In this document: positions 53,229-63,930 of the stretch, piece by piece
How positions within the stretch are numbered: the first letter of the stretch is position 1
Layout of the letters: the number at the start of each line of letters is the position of its first letter
Assembly: GCF_013426205.1 (NCBI RefSeq)
Contig: NC_089422.1
Location: 8,769,001 to 8,833,000 of the forward strand
Direction: 5' to 3'
DNA: 64,000 nucleotides
From: Metarhizium brunneum
Lineage: Eukaryota; Ascomycota; Sordariomycetes; Hypocreales; Clavicipitaceae
Made by a program: the position numbers and the translations under genes
Notes under the pieces: model-generated
The model's database searches: none
The model's input: only the letters and a program-made list of their open reading frames with translations
Told to the model about the DNA's origin: nothing

Positions 53229-54193
53229 CTAGGGGGGAGTGATGGCGGACGTGCGTGCAGAGGTCTCGGTGGGCGTGGCTGTCAAGTGAACCATGGTGAG
53301 GGTTCAGACAATAACACTGGAGAAACTTGGATAAACATTTCATGCATTGACGAAAGATTTTGTCTTGCTAGTAAAGGATCTGGGGTTGAGGTCATTTTGA
53401 GGGAGGGCTGTTGGCGGGTTGGGATCTGGGAATTATAAGGCTGATCGATCGTGGGCGCTGGATGGGAAGGAGTGAGAACTTGTGACGTCAACATTTTTGC
53501 GCGGCTCGGAAGCGAGGGGACCGGAGCTATGCGGGCATTGGCGCGCTTTGCGTCGTCGATAAGATCGGGCCATTGACGACTTGGGACTCGTGGCATTTGC
53601 CTTGCCTTTGGATGGTGCATGTAGAAACTGAGCTGAATCACGGATTCTTTTTTGCTTACTCTGGGAGCGAGTGATGTCGAGCCAGCTGATTCATTTTGTC
53701 ACTGCAAACGTCGAGTTGAAATTAGGGTGCGTCAACGGTTTATTTGGCCACGCAATCAAGTGGGTTTCTGAAGACTCCCTGCCATTGGCTAGCTTGAGTT
53801 TATTAAGTCACGCATCTAGGTACTCCGTACTTGTAGCTCTCATTCTACTACTCCGCAGGTATTTTAGTATCATGGCACCTTGGGCATAATCTAATAAAAC
53901 ATGACTTATTATAAAAAAAATTTATTTTTGAAATGCAAGTACAAGTACCTGGGTAGTGGGTGCAAGCCCACGTGCGATCGACTGGCCCAAAAAACAGGCT
54001 GACTAACACAACAAGCCAAGTTGCCTAGGGTCATGGCGCGCCAATATTTTTCCGGCAGGGCAAATCGCCGTCCCCACTCACGTGAGCCTCGCCTCCCACA
54101 CACAACCATTTGCCAAATTCCGCAAAAACTCCTTCGCCTCTCTCCGCCGACTGACTCCCTCATCCACAGCATCGCCAAACACAATCCATCACC
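53229..54193. other. Intergenic, RPS30 promoter side
   Basis: Contains one TACTCCGTA site at 53821-53829 and an AT-rich block at 53890-53935. No gene was recognised, apart from the possible missing 5' exon of the PAF-AH-like gene near 53230-53345. Confidence 0.35.
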
Positions 54194-54614
54194 ATGGGTA
54201 AAGTTCACGGATCTCTCGCCCGTGCCGGTACGTCCTCGCCATCTCGACTCGATCAATATCATCGCTCAGCGAACTTGGACTAATCATCTCGCAGGCAAGG
54301 TCAAGTCTCAGACCCCCAAAGTACGAGAACCCACCGATCCTGCCGCCCGGCGAAACACTCTCCCCTTGACCGCGATCGCGAACGACGAAGACTGACTATT
54401 TATTTTCCCGCTGCGTTTAGGTTGAGCCCCAGGAGAAATCCAAGGTCCCCAAGGGCCGCGCTCTCAAGCGCCTCAAGTACACCCGACGATTCGTCAACGT
54501 CACCCTCACTGGTGGCAAGAGAAAGGTGAGGATCGAAAACGCCCGGCCACGACATCGATGGGAAAGGATGTGCTGACCACGGTGGCGTAGATGAACCCCA
54601 ACCCCGGCTCGTAA
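54194..54614 (+). CDS. rps30: 40S ribosomal protein S30 (eS30)
   Basis: Four exons (54194-54227, 54295-54320, 54421-54525, 54591-54614) give 62 residues: [38 protein letters not shown] with YTRRFVNVT, and the tail KMNPNPGS. This is the complete eS30 sequence pattern, without the ubiquitin-like FUBI fusion seen in animals, as is usual in fungi. It is a component of the small ribosomal subunit near the decoding site. Three introns in so short a gene are typical of filamentous-fungal ribosomal protein genes. Confidence 0.96.
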
Positions 54615-55258
54615 AGATATCGACAGGAGAGGGGATGAAGTGAATGCCAAAAAATGTACAGGGTGGAACGCCGTTTCCTAATGGTTATTTTGAGAAAATA
54701 TCGGCGGGACGGAATACGGGTCGATCAGGAAGCTGAGTACCTCTGCGTGTGACGACTGGGTGCGACGAAGCGCGGCGACTTTTCTCGGGCGTCTTGGTGT
54801 CGTTCGTCAATAAAGAACATTCATCCGCAAACATCTCATAATCAGTGACTACGTGATGCCATTCCAACGATGGCGATGCGATGTTGGCTACGATGAAAGA
54901 ATCATCAACCTGCCGGATTAGAATCACCAACTTGTAGACTGTTCTTTTCTACGAGTCCTGTACAACTAATCTAGGATCTCTTTTGACCCGAGTATCCTAG
55001 AATACAGGCACCCAAAAATACAAGCCATGATGAGCACCCGAATCGTAGAATAACCAGGCCTTGTAATTCTATTTCCCCCACAAACATGTCGCTCTTCCAG
55101 TCCCGCGTCAAAAATCACAATCACGTGACCAATATCAAGCTTCTGCCCCACGTCAAGTCAACCCAAAGCTTCATTGTTGAATAGGCCTCGCATCCCTCTT
55201 GGCCGCTCTAAACACAGCATCTTCCCTCACGTCGTGGACCAGATCGCAAACCGAAGCC
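54615..55258. other. Intergenic, nothing recognised
   Basis: 3' UTR of RPS30 and promoter of the Y14 gene. No coding or RNA signal was supported. Confidence 0.4.
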
Positions 55259-55767
55259 ATGGCCGACGTAGACATGGACGTCGACCGACCTGCGTCGCCC
55301 CCGGCACGCAACGAATCCGAAATGCAAACACACACCAAAGCCACGGCCGTCCGATCCATCGAGGGCTGGATCGTGATTGTCACAAACGTCCACGAAGAGG
55401 CCGACGAGGAGGCCATACAAGACAAGTTCGGCGACTTTGGCGAGATCAAGAACTTGCACCTCAACCTGGACCGGAGAAGCGGCTACGTCAAGGTACGTGC
55501 CCGCCCACCACGCGCGCAGAGGACATTGCTAAAACACCAGCGCAGGGCTACGCACTGATCGAGTACGCCACGCTGGAGGAGGCGCGGGCGGCGATTGACG
55601 GCGCCCACGAGACCAAGCTGCTGGACCAGACCGTCTCGGTGGACTTTGCATTTGTGCGACCGCCGCCTGGCAAGGGCGGCAGGGGCGGCAGGGCGGGCGG
55701 TGGCAGCGGCGCCGGCGGGCGAAGACAGCGAAGCCGTAGCAGGAGCCCGGCTGCCAAGGATGAGTGA
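55259..55767 (+). CDS. Exon-junction-complex RNA-binding protein Y14 / RBM8A
   Basis: Two exons, 55259-55492 and 55546-55767, give 151 residues. The ATG at 55259 ([15 protein letters not shown]) begins the acidic N-terminus typical of the family. One RRM follows with RNP2 as [17 protein letters not shown] and, across the intron, the RNP1-like [20 protein letters not shown]. The C-terminus is RGG/GGR-rich and ends with RSRSRSP, as in RBM8A. With Magoh it forms the core of the exon junction complex deposited after splicing. The family is absent from budding yeast but kept in intron-rich filamentous fungi. Confidence 0.93.
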
Positions 55768-56187
55768 GGTGGTAGGGGCGTGAGAGAAGGCGCGGGATGG
55801 AAATGCCTCCAGGCCGATGTTTTGATCTACGCGGGTCAAGAGACGTCGGCACATGTACTCGATATTAATGAGGTATGATATCCCTCGAGGCGGTGGACGA
55901 ATGACACCTGGCTGACATATAATAGAATGGAATATGGGCGCGGCAAACAGACATGATTGTCACGTTTCTGACAGGAGGGCGAGTCTTATACCCCTGTTTG
56001 GGAACGTTTGTTTTTGCATAGTTGGCGACTGGGCATGAGAACAATGTCGTTATATAGAGCTATGCAAATCTGAATTTATCCCTCAAGTGTCTAACCTTGG
56101 TTTCTACGGTCAAATTTTCTTTAGGGCCATATGAAAGAAATACTCAAGCATAGCTGGTGGGAAACAGCTGAATGGTTCAGTTTGTTT
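55768..56187. other. Intergenic between convergent genes
   Basis: 3' UTR sequence of the Y14 and HET genes. No further feature. Confidence 0.4.
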
Positions 56188-58671
56188 CTATATCAGTATA
56201 ATGTCCACTGAATTCTTGGCTACGTCAAACATCACCTCCCCATTCATTACACCGTGCACATAACACTCGCCCACTAGGTGATAATGCCCTTCTCTTTCAG
56301 TGGGACGGATCACAAATGGGACATCGCATCCGTGGATGATGACTACGACATCGTTCTCCTGTGTCGACAGTGGCATTAATCCAATCAAGCGATCTTCCGT
56401 GAAACATAGCGAATGCTTGTTAGCGACGAGGCCAAGTGAAGACGCGTAAGCGGCACAATCTTCTGGTAGGCCGGTTGTGGATCCTGCAGTGGTGACGCCC
56501 ATGTGTACGAGGAGGTCCAATGTTGCTACTGGGTACGCATGAGTGCACATGTAGTATGCCAATGCAACCAGTACCGGCACTAATAGCAAGACGTATATCC
56601 AGCGGAATACGGGCAGAAGAACCATGAACACTACAGCCGGCTTAACTGCAATGTACTGCATCCATGCCAGACCACTCAAGACGGCCACCTGAGCGATAAC
56701 CGGCAAATATCGGATTCCAATGATGATCAAAGGTAGTGCCATGAGACAACCCATAAGAAGAAGCACAGAAGCCTTGTGAAACAAAGCTTGGTCATGTTTT
56801 TTCATGTTCTCATATTGTGAAGCAAATTCCGGTGGCGCTAGTTCGCCCAGCATGGTTCGATTGGCGACCATTGTTCGCCAGAAAGCTTCGATTATGGGTT
56901 CCCCTGTGGCATAGACGTTTCCAAGCCTCAAGGCCATGGATTCGTACATGTACACAGGCAGTAGTAACCTGCCCGACAGCACAACCTTTACACGGCTGAC
57001 GGGTGTAGCACGAACGTATAGCAGCCCCTGCTTGGCATCGCAGCCAAATATCACACTAGTGCGTCCAGCAGCGTTGTACAGTTTTCGACCAGGATTATTT
57101 GAGGTTGCTGTATTCGTGTCCTTGCTGCTCTCCCGCCTCTCTCTGGTAACATCTGCGTCGGCTATTTCGCCCCGAGTCTCTCTGGGAACAGTGGCTGTCT
57201 TCTGCGTATTGCTTGAAGCTAGGGTTGTCAAGGGTGGGGCAAGTTCCTCCTCCTCTTCCTGGCCTCTGTCGTGTGTTGTTTCTTCGTTGGATATCAGGGC
57301 AAAGCGAGTAAATCCAGGGTCTGAATCTTGCGAATACCGCACTGATGTCCAATCTGGTACCCAAGAGGGCCAGTCCCGTGAAGAAATATTGTTTGACGTA
57401 ATGCCAGCAGTTGAGAGGATTAGCGAGAGATGCCCATTGTTAATAAATGTAGCCGCGAATTGCGTCGAAACAATCGCGAGGCTTTGTTCCGCTGAGTATA
57501 TCGGCTTGTACCCGGCCGCATCTTCGGCTAGACCGAGAAGAGCATAGAGTCGGTCAATAGGCTGGGTTGCCCGAAAATTACTTGTTCGATGTAGGAGATC
57601 CAAGAGGCTATGTCTTTGAAAGGGGAAGGGTTGTCCTGCAGCACGGTCGGATAGCCATTTATTTCGTGTGAACTTTTCGAAACTTTTAATGGAGCTTAGA
57701 TCTTTCCGAATGGACAATCCGGAAGGATCAGACGGCTCGCCTTTGTCGAGATTGAACACCATATAAGGTCCAGACATGTAACCTTGGGCGCGCATACGCA
57801 AATCAGTAACAAGGTGCAGAGACCTAGCGCCTTCGTGGGCTTCCCTGTAGTCATCCAGTCTCCTGGTCGTGAACAAATCTTTCGAGTAACCGTGGAACAT
57901 GAGCTGTCGATTGGACATATATGCCTTGGATGCCAACCAGAGCCTATGCCAATCTATTTCCAGGTCACCGCAGATGACGCATACATCTGTGGCATATACA
58001 AATTCTTGTATGATCCAGACCCGACGAAACCAAGGTCGTCGGAGGAACGCACGCAGCGCAGGCCATCTCTTGTCTTCGACTGGGGGGAGTACAAATCCGC
58101 CTTGCTTGGCAAGTTCAACTCCTATCTCGCCGTGGGGATGTATGGAATCATCTAGATGTTCAGAGTAGTCGGCTATCGAATACAGAAGCTCCAGAGCCGC
58201 GGGAACATTGTCGGCTTCATCGCCTAGGTAGACTTGAACACAAGCTGCAATGCGATATATGTCGGGCATAAGCTGGATTTGTTCTCCCTTCTCCGTGTTC
58301 GATTCCGAGGTAATCTGATTGATGCAAATAGCATCTGCCCACAAAACTCGAGCCTTGTCAGGCAATGCCAATCGGCGAAGAATTGTGTGAAGCGTAGACG
58401 TGATTTTTATCGCGGCCTCCTCGCCGTTGTCGCCGCGAATGACTACTTGAAATGGGGTTCTGGTGTCACCGCCCCAATGATAGGAGATTGCATCATATGG
58501 AAGAGAATGCTCCAAGTAACCGTCACCGGTCTCAGAGGGTTGGTATTTTGGGTCTGTTAGGCGGTGATGAATGATGTTTCCAGAGAGAGGCCATTGAGAA
58601 TTTCGAGTGGCATCCAGTCGCAACAGGCGAATCTCACCAGGTTGAAGTGCCTTGTATTGATAATCTCTCAT
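56188..58671 (-). CDS. HET-domain protein with C-terminal membrane helices
   Basis: One exon of 827 residues from MRDYQYKALQPGEIRLL (58671); the frame is open a further 26 codons to 58749, but the family-like start is here. The HET domain is clear: YDAISYHWGGDTRTP, LWADAICINQ, IYRIAACVQVYLGDE, LRRPWFRRVWIIQEF (about residues 60-220). The middle is variable. The C-terminal third has several hydrophobic stretches (VLLLMGCLMALPLIIIG, VAVLSGLAWM, AVVFMVLLPVF, VLLLVPVLVALAYYM), followed by a conserved-looking tail ending VMFDVAKNSVDIILI. HET proteins can trigger cell death on recognising non-self after hyphal fusion. Membrane association would be an unusual addition. Activity as an incompatibility gene is not shown. 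Confidence 0.88.
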   Translation of the reverse strand: MRDYQYKALQPGEIRLLRLDATRNSQWPLSGNIIHHRLTDPKYQPSETGDGYLEHSLPYDAISYHWGGDTRTPFQVVIRGDNGEEAAIKITSTLHTILRRLALPDKARVLWADAICINQITSESNTEKGEQIQLMPDIYRIAACVQVYLGDEADNVPAALELLYSIADYSEHLDDSIHPHGEIGVELAKQGGFVLPPVEDKRWPALRAFLRRPWFRRVWIIQEFVYATDVCVICGDLEIDWHRLWLASKAYMSNRQLMFHGYSKDLFTTRRLDDYREAHEGARSLHLVTDLRMRAQGYMSGPYMVFNLDKGEPSDPSGLSIRKDLSSIKSFEKFTRNKWLSDRAAGQPFPFQRHSLLDLLHRTSNFRATQPIDRLYALLGLAEDAAGYKPIYSAEQSLAIVSTQFAATFINNGHLSLILSTAGITSNNISSRDWPSWVPDWTSVRYSQDSDPGFTRFALISNEETTHDRGQEEEEELAPPLTTLASSNTQKTATVPRETRGEIADADVTRERRESSKDTNTATSNNPGRKLYNAAGRTSVIFGCDAKQGLLYVRATPVSRVKVVLSGRLLLPVYMYESMALRLGNVYATGEPIIEAFWRTMVANRTMLGELAPPEFASQYENMKKHDQALFHKASVLLLMGCLMALPLIIIGIRYLPVIAQVAVLSGLAWMQYIAVKPAVVFMVLLPVFRWIYVLLLVPVLVALAYYMCTHAYPVATLDLLVHMGVTTAGSTTGLPEDCAAYASSLGLVANKHSLCFTEDRLIGLMPLSTQENDVVVIIHGCDVPFVIRPTEREGHYHLVGECYVHGVMNGEVMFDVAKNSVDIILI

Positions 58672-59580
58672 CTTGGTCGCAGACCGAGTTCGCGAGCTGC
58701 AGTACTTGCACCTGACTGAAACAAAGGACGTACGTTTCTGCTCCAACAAGACAGGTGGTTAGGGACGGCCCTCCCGAGTGTCAGTGTCTGATAATGCAAT
58801 ATCAAGGTTTTGACCCTGGTTGACGCCTGAGGATGAGCTCGTGCACGGCTTGCCTCATGACCGTGAGCCGCATCTAATAATTGCCTGATCGGGAGGCCTC
58901 GGCGGGCTGATTCCACCATGACAGAAGTGAGCTGCCTGTTTGATGCGGCTGAGTTGAACAAGGGGGCCTTGGCACGGCGAAATCACAGCCTCATGCTGTG
59001 AAACAATAATTCGGCCGTCGGAGAAATCCGTTGCTCGTAGCTGAAGTCGGGCGTTTGCCCTTGTGAAAGAAAACTCGCTTGATACAGCGCATTGTTGGTG
59101 CGTGCTGCCGCGTCGTCAGCGGATCCATGGACTCGGGCTTTACGATCAGCGCTGCTGGATAGCAAATGTATTGAATGGCGATTTCAATGAGTTGTTTTGA
59201 TGCCGTTCAAGGTGTTGGAGCATATTGAATGACATTGATCGGTTGGAGCCTGATGACGCCTAGAGTTGGGAATCACTGCAGAAGCAGACCCAGACCAGAC
59301 AGACCACCTCGCCGAGGAAGCCACAAAGCCCCACCCTGGTCACCCTGGTTGCTTGCTCCTTCCCCACGTAATACCGTAATACCGTGCCATCTCCCTTCAA
59401 CATTCGTTCTGCAGGTCCGCCTTGACACAGAGTTGCATTGGCATTCTCCCAAACCAACTCAATTACACCCGACGCTGGTTCAAAGACATGGGCATTGCGC
59501 CGTCGCAGTAAATGATCCCGCAAGTCTGCCGCTTTGGCTGCCCCTAATGGCGTCTCTGATCGACCGCCGCCGCCGCCATC
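58672..59580. other. Intergenic, divergent promoters
   Basis: The promoter region shared by the HET gene and RTC1. No other feature was recognised. Confidence 0.4.
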
Positions 59581-62500
59581 ATGTATAATCGCGAGTCCAA
59601 GATCATGCGCAAGCTCCTCGGCAAGGCGGCGCCCGACTCTGCGACTGGTGACTTGGCTTCAATCACCGGCACGACCACACCTATTCCGACCTCGTACCGC
59701 CCGTCCAAGTCGCAAAATGCTGTATATGTTGCGGGAGCCCCGATATCGTGCTTTGACGTTTCTGCTGATCGCCGCGCAGTCGTGCTGGGAGGCGCGCATG
59801 TTCTCAAGACCATCCTTCTGGACGACCTGACAGCCTCAAGCTTCAACTTTTACGACGGCATCGATGTGCGCACCGCAATCACTACACGACAGTCTACTGT
59901 GTCTCGACAGAATGTCGTGGCCGATCAGCTCAATATACGCGACGTGAAATGGCACGGCAATTCGCACGTATACACTGCCTGTGCAAGCGGCAAAGTCTTC
60001 TCATACGATCTGACACGACTTGGTGCGGGCGACAATGAACCCCTGGAATACATCTTGACACAAGAGGACTCACGGCAGATGAACACCCTGGACATAAGCC
60101 CTCACCTGAAGACCTGGCTATTGACTGGTGGTCAGGATGGAACCGCGCGCGTCTTTGATTGCAGCAACACAACGCCGGCGAGACACGGTCTCAGCTTCAG
60201 GCAACGCTTTGCACCACTCAGATGCATCGACCCGATCAGAAAAGTTAGATGGTCTCCTGCCAACGGCCATGAGATGGCTTGCTGCACGGAAAGCGGTGTG
60301 GTTATGAAGTGGGACGTGCGACAACCCTCACGTCCCGTTCTTAGAATCAATGCACACGAGAAATCGTGCTCGGATATCGCATGGCACCCCGACGGCATTC
60401 ACCTGATTAGTGCCGGAATGGACACAAAAATCCACACTTGGGACCTGGGTAACACGGCGGACAAGAGACAGAAGCCGAAATGGACCATATCAGCACCCGC
60501 ACCAGTGGCTGCTGTAGCCTGGCGCCCGGGGCTTTGGTCTGCGAGTGCCCATGCCAGGCGAGTTGCGCAGATTGCTGTGACCTATGATGAAACTAGCAGT
60601 CGAAGATATGGCACATCAGCAGTACACATTTGGGATTTGGCGCGGCCATCCATGCCATATAAAGAAATCGAGAGATTCGAAACATCTCCATCAGCTCTAG
60701 CGTGGCAGGACCAGGACATGCTATGGACTGTTGGCCAGGACGGTACCTTCAACCAATGTGATGTGGCGTTTGCTCCCAAGGTCATTGATCGCCAATCAAC
60801 TTCGGCCATGGCATTTTCTCCAAGAGGAGATGTGCTCATGTTTCTTGATGAGCGTCCTCTATCGCATCGACCACGGCTTCCAGTGGTACACCAATCTGAT
60901 GCTATGCATCGCGCTACATACAGCTCCAGCCCCAGCAACCAGGGCCTAAGCATAAGTCGGAGCGATTCTGAAGATGATGTAATAGGAACCTTTCTTGGAT
61001 CACGGCGCAGGATCCCTCGAAAGAGGAGACCCAGTGGAAGAGGCACCATCCCCTTAAGCACCACACCGCCTTCTGGGGGAGCACCATTTCCAGACGACAA
61101 CAAGCAGAATATGGGTCTGGAGCAATCTATTAATATAACGGGAGTCTTCAGGTCTCAGCAGGCCATGTCTTTTGGACCTATTCCTGCAGCGAAGCCTGTG
61201 CAGATATACCGCTTTTTATCGAATACGTACCTGGAGACGCTCAAACGTGAGCTTCCATATTCTGATGGTGGCAAGCCATTAGTGGAGAGAGTGGGCGTCA
61301 TCATGGAACAGTATGCAAAAGCTGCTGAAGTAGCCAACTTGTACCGGCTAGCGCAGACATGGCGAATCTTGGCATATGCCACGAATCTTCTCCTCAAACG
61401 CAGGGCACAATACCATTTCGAGGTTCGAGTTGGGCAGTTCCAGAAACTTCAAGTTGACGATGTAGTAAAAGGCGCAGATAAGTTGAAAGCCTCGGAAATG
61501 TATGCCAATGGGGAAGATACTCCTAGACGACCGTCAGCACAAAGAAGCAGCATCGACGGCCGGTTCCACTCCATTCGGTCATTGCTCGCGGAAGAGATTG
61601 AAAGCACGTCGAACGTGCCAACACCTGTGGCAAGGCCAGCCGATAGTGCCACGAGCACCGCCACTTCCGGTCATGACGACGCCGTACATCAGCACGGCAA
61701 ACGATTGTCACCCATTGTCGAACCAGAGTCGCTCACTATCGGACCTGCTGCTCATGGGTCCTTTGGAGAGTCCCAAAGTCCTCGGAAACGTCACGACTCG
61801 GAACCTATATCAGTGGGGAGTGAACAAACCGATGATTCCGCAACTTCATACACCGAGGGCTATGACTTTTATGATGCAGAGGTGTTGGCAAAGGCGATTG
61901 ATGTTCCGATGCCAAGAAGAAAGAACAGCTCTAGGGGAGTGCCTTACCGCGGTAGGACCGTCAGGCAGGATTCAGACGAAAGTTTTGTCCAGATGTTTTC
62001 CATCTCGAATGGAACTAAGAGATCTGGGAGGATGGGATCTAGTGGCGATGCGTTTGCCAAGCCGCTCAATCGGGAACAGTCTGACCTGGAGAGAGAAAGC
62101 GGCACCTCGAGTGCAGACTCCCCAGCTATGGCAAACACGCTAACCGGGAGAAACGACCGGTCTCCACGCTCGAATGAATCCCAAGAGGAGGTTTTCATGA
62201 TTTCACAGACGACAAAGACAGACGACAGTTATCCATCTCAACCATCCTTCACTTCACAGGACACCGATGGGATTGGTCTCGGGGAATCGCTTCACAATTC
62301 AGTGCCGGACATCAGAACAAGCCGATCAGTCAGCCCCAAGAAGAAGGAGTCCATACAACCTCGGCACGACCCCCGGCCTCACGTCGTCGAAACAGATTAT
62401 CTCCCATGGAGCAACGATCCGCCCTACCCTTATCCCGTCAACGCCCACAACTCCAAAGCGAGCCCGGCTTCAATCTCGCCTCTCAACCCCTACAGCCTGT

Positions 62501-63441
62501 TGCTCAGCGCCTTGGATTTTGAATCCAAAACATCGGCCCTGAATGCCTCTGCAATGATTCTGTTGCTAAGACCGCTCGTGCCCACTTCTGTCATCGACAG
62601 CCACAGGGCCAGCGCCATCCTCCGCCAACACCACCAGCGGCTGATGCGAATGAGCCTCTTTGTCGAGGCAGCTCTGCTTCGGAACCTGTGCATACAAGGG
62701 TGGCCGGACGGCCTGCCAGACTGGGGAGACAACTACATTTCCATCTTTGGCGGTGCCCAACAAGGCGTCAAAGTGGGCCTGTTCTGCTCGTCGTGCCGCA
62801 AACCCCGAGAAGTCGACCCCGCGGGTGGCCGAGACGCAGTGTGGACATGCGAGCGATGCCGAAGTGTCATGGCACCATGCCCGGTGTGCGGCCACCGCGA
62901 AGCAGAGCGCCCATCCTTCATCCCGTCGGAGACGACGCCCTCTGCCTCGGACGTCGAGTCCGAAATGTGGCTGTCCGAATGGTGGTACTGCCTGGGCTGC
63001 GCACACGGCGGCCACGCCTCGTGCCTGCAGCTGTGGCACGGCGCGTCGGAGCCCGTCGCCGCCGCCGACCCGTCCGCCAAGTACAGCGACGGGTGCTGCC
63101 CCTCGGACGGCTGCGGCCACGCCTGCCTGCCCGGCAAATACCGCGGCGAGACGACGACAGCCCGGTCAGACGAGCTCGGCCGCGCGGCGGTGGACTCGTC
63201 CCGCGCAAGAGAGGGCCCCGCGAGCCGCGGCGGCAGCAGGCGATCGAGCCCCGGCGCGCCGTACGAGCGCAGTGTCAAGAGCGACATCAACGACGTGCCG
63301 CAGAGCAAGGCCGTCGGCATGGCGAGAGAGGCCCTGAACAAGGGCGGCGGGGGGATCCTGAGTTCAAGCCCGGGCAGGTCAAGCGGTGTGGGGGACAGGG
63401 AGCGAAGGAAGAGTGTAAAGTTTGCAAGGACGGATCGTTGA
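59581..63441 (+). CDS. RTC1: SEA-complex subunit RTC1/Sea2 (WDR24): WD40 propeller with C-terminal RING-like domain
   Basis: A single exon of 1286 residues from MYNRESKIMRKLLGKAAPD. WD40 repeats fill about residues 100-430 (NIRDVKWHGNSHVYTACA, LLTGGQDGTARVFDC, VRWSPANGHEMACCTESGVV, IAWHPDGIHLISAGMD). A long disordered middle follows, then a helical region (ASAILRQHHQRLMRMSLF). The C-terminus has a C4/RING-like cluster: FCSSCRKPREVD, WTCERCRSVMAPCPVCGHRE, WYCLGCAHGGHASCLQLW and a final CGHACLPGKY. This is the layout of WDR24/Rtc1, a GATOR2/SEACAT subunit on the vacuole that positively regulates TORC1. The unspliced length is normal for fungi. Confidence 0.93.
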   Translation: MYNRESKIMRKLLGKAAPDSATGDLASITGTTTPIPTSYRPSKSQNAVYVAGAPISCFDVSADRRAVVLGGAHVLKTILLDDLTASSFNFYDGIDVRTAITTRQSTVSRQNVVADQLNIRDVKWHGNSHVYTACASGKVFSYDLTRLGAGDNEPLEYILTQEDSRQMNTLDISPHLKTWLLTGGQDGTARVFDCSNTTPARHGLSFRQRFAPLRCIDPIRKVRWSPANGHEMACCTESGVVMKWDVRQPSRPVLRINAHEKSCSDIAWHPDGIHLISAGMDTKIHTWDLGNTADKRQKPKWTISAPAPVAAVAWRPGLWSASAHARRVAQIAVTYDETSSRRYGTSAVHIWDLARPSMPYKEIERFETSPSALAWQDQDMLWTVGQDGTFNQCDVAFAPKVIDRQSTSAMAFSPRGDVLMFLDERPLSHRPRLPVVHQSDAMHRATYSSSPSNQGLSISRSDSEDDVIGTFLGSRRRIPRKRRPSGRGTIPLSTTPPSGGAPFPDDNKQNMGLEQSINITGVFRSQQAMSFGPIPAAKPVQIYRFLSNTYLETLKRELPYSDGGKPLVERVGVIMEQYAKAAEVANLYRLAQTWRILAYATNLLLKRRAQYHFEVRVGQFQKLQVDDVVKGADKLKASEMYANGEDTPRRPSAQRSSIDGRFHSIRSLLAEEIESTSNVPTPVARPADSATSTATSGHDDAVHQHGKRLSPIVEPESLTIGPAAHGSFGESQSPRKRHDSEPISVGSEQTDDSATSYTEGYDFYDAEVLAKAIDVPMPRRKNSSRGVPYRGRTVRQDSDESFVQMFSISNGTKRSGRMGSSGDAFAKPLNREQSDLERESGTSSADSPAMANTLTGRNDRSPRSNESQEEVFMISQTTKTDDSYPSQPSFTSQDTDGIGLGESLHNSVPDIRTSRSVSPKKKESIQPRHDPRPHVVETDYLPWSNDPPYPYPVNAHNSKASPASISPLNPYSLLLSALDFESKTSALNASAMILLLRPLVPTSVIDSHRASAILRQHHQRLMRMSLFVEAALLRNLCIQGWPDGLPDWGDNYISIFGGAQQGVKVGLFCSSCRKPREVDPAGGRDAVWTCERCRSVMAPCPVCGHREAERPSFIPSETTPSASDVESEMWLSEWWYCLGCAHGGHASCLQLWHGASEPVAAADPSAKYSDGCCPSDGCGHACLPGKYRGETTTARSDELGRAAVDSSRAREGPASRGGSRRSSPGAPYERSVKSDINDVPQSKAVGMAREALNKGGGGILSSSPGRSSGVGDRERRKSVKFARTDR

Positions 63442-63930
63442 TTGTTTTTTTGTGTTGGCGTTTACAATACCCCCGGTTCTCATGGAGCGGACGCGTGTAT
63501 TTATCCTGGGTGCTTGACGGCAGGATACTTTATGCTTTGGCGCAGAGCAAGGCTGTAGAAATTACGATGATGATACATGTGACATGGTGCCTATCTGGTG
63601 AATATCGTATAAACGTGTTGGCGCCTTGTCCCCTGAGCTACTTTGCTGTGGTCCCGTTCCGCCCAAGTTCCCCCACAACACCACATCCCATCACACACGT
63701 TCAAGTATGATGCGAGGATAGTAATTAAGTTTGCAATATGCAGCGGGGCACTGGATCAAGAGAATAGTGTTTATTTGGAACATGGTGTAGACTCTACGTC
63801 AGCGGTACGAGCGAGGACAAGCGGATGGCCAATTGTACAAAGTGCCGCCGAGCCTGCCAACACGCGTCCATCGCCACGAGGTCAAATACACCCGCTGCAG
63901 TCCACGCCTCGCGGTATCGTACATACACCG
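63442..63930. other. Intergenic between convergent genes
   Basis: 3' UTRs of RTC1 and of the gene entering from the right edge. No other feature. Confidence 0.4.
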
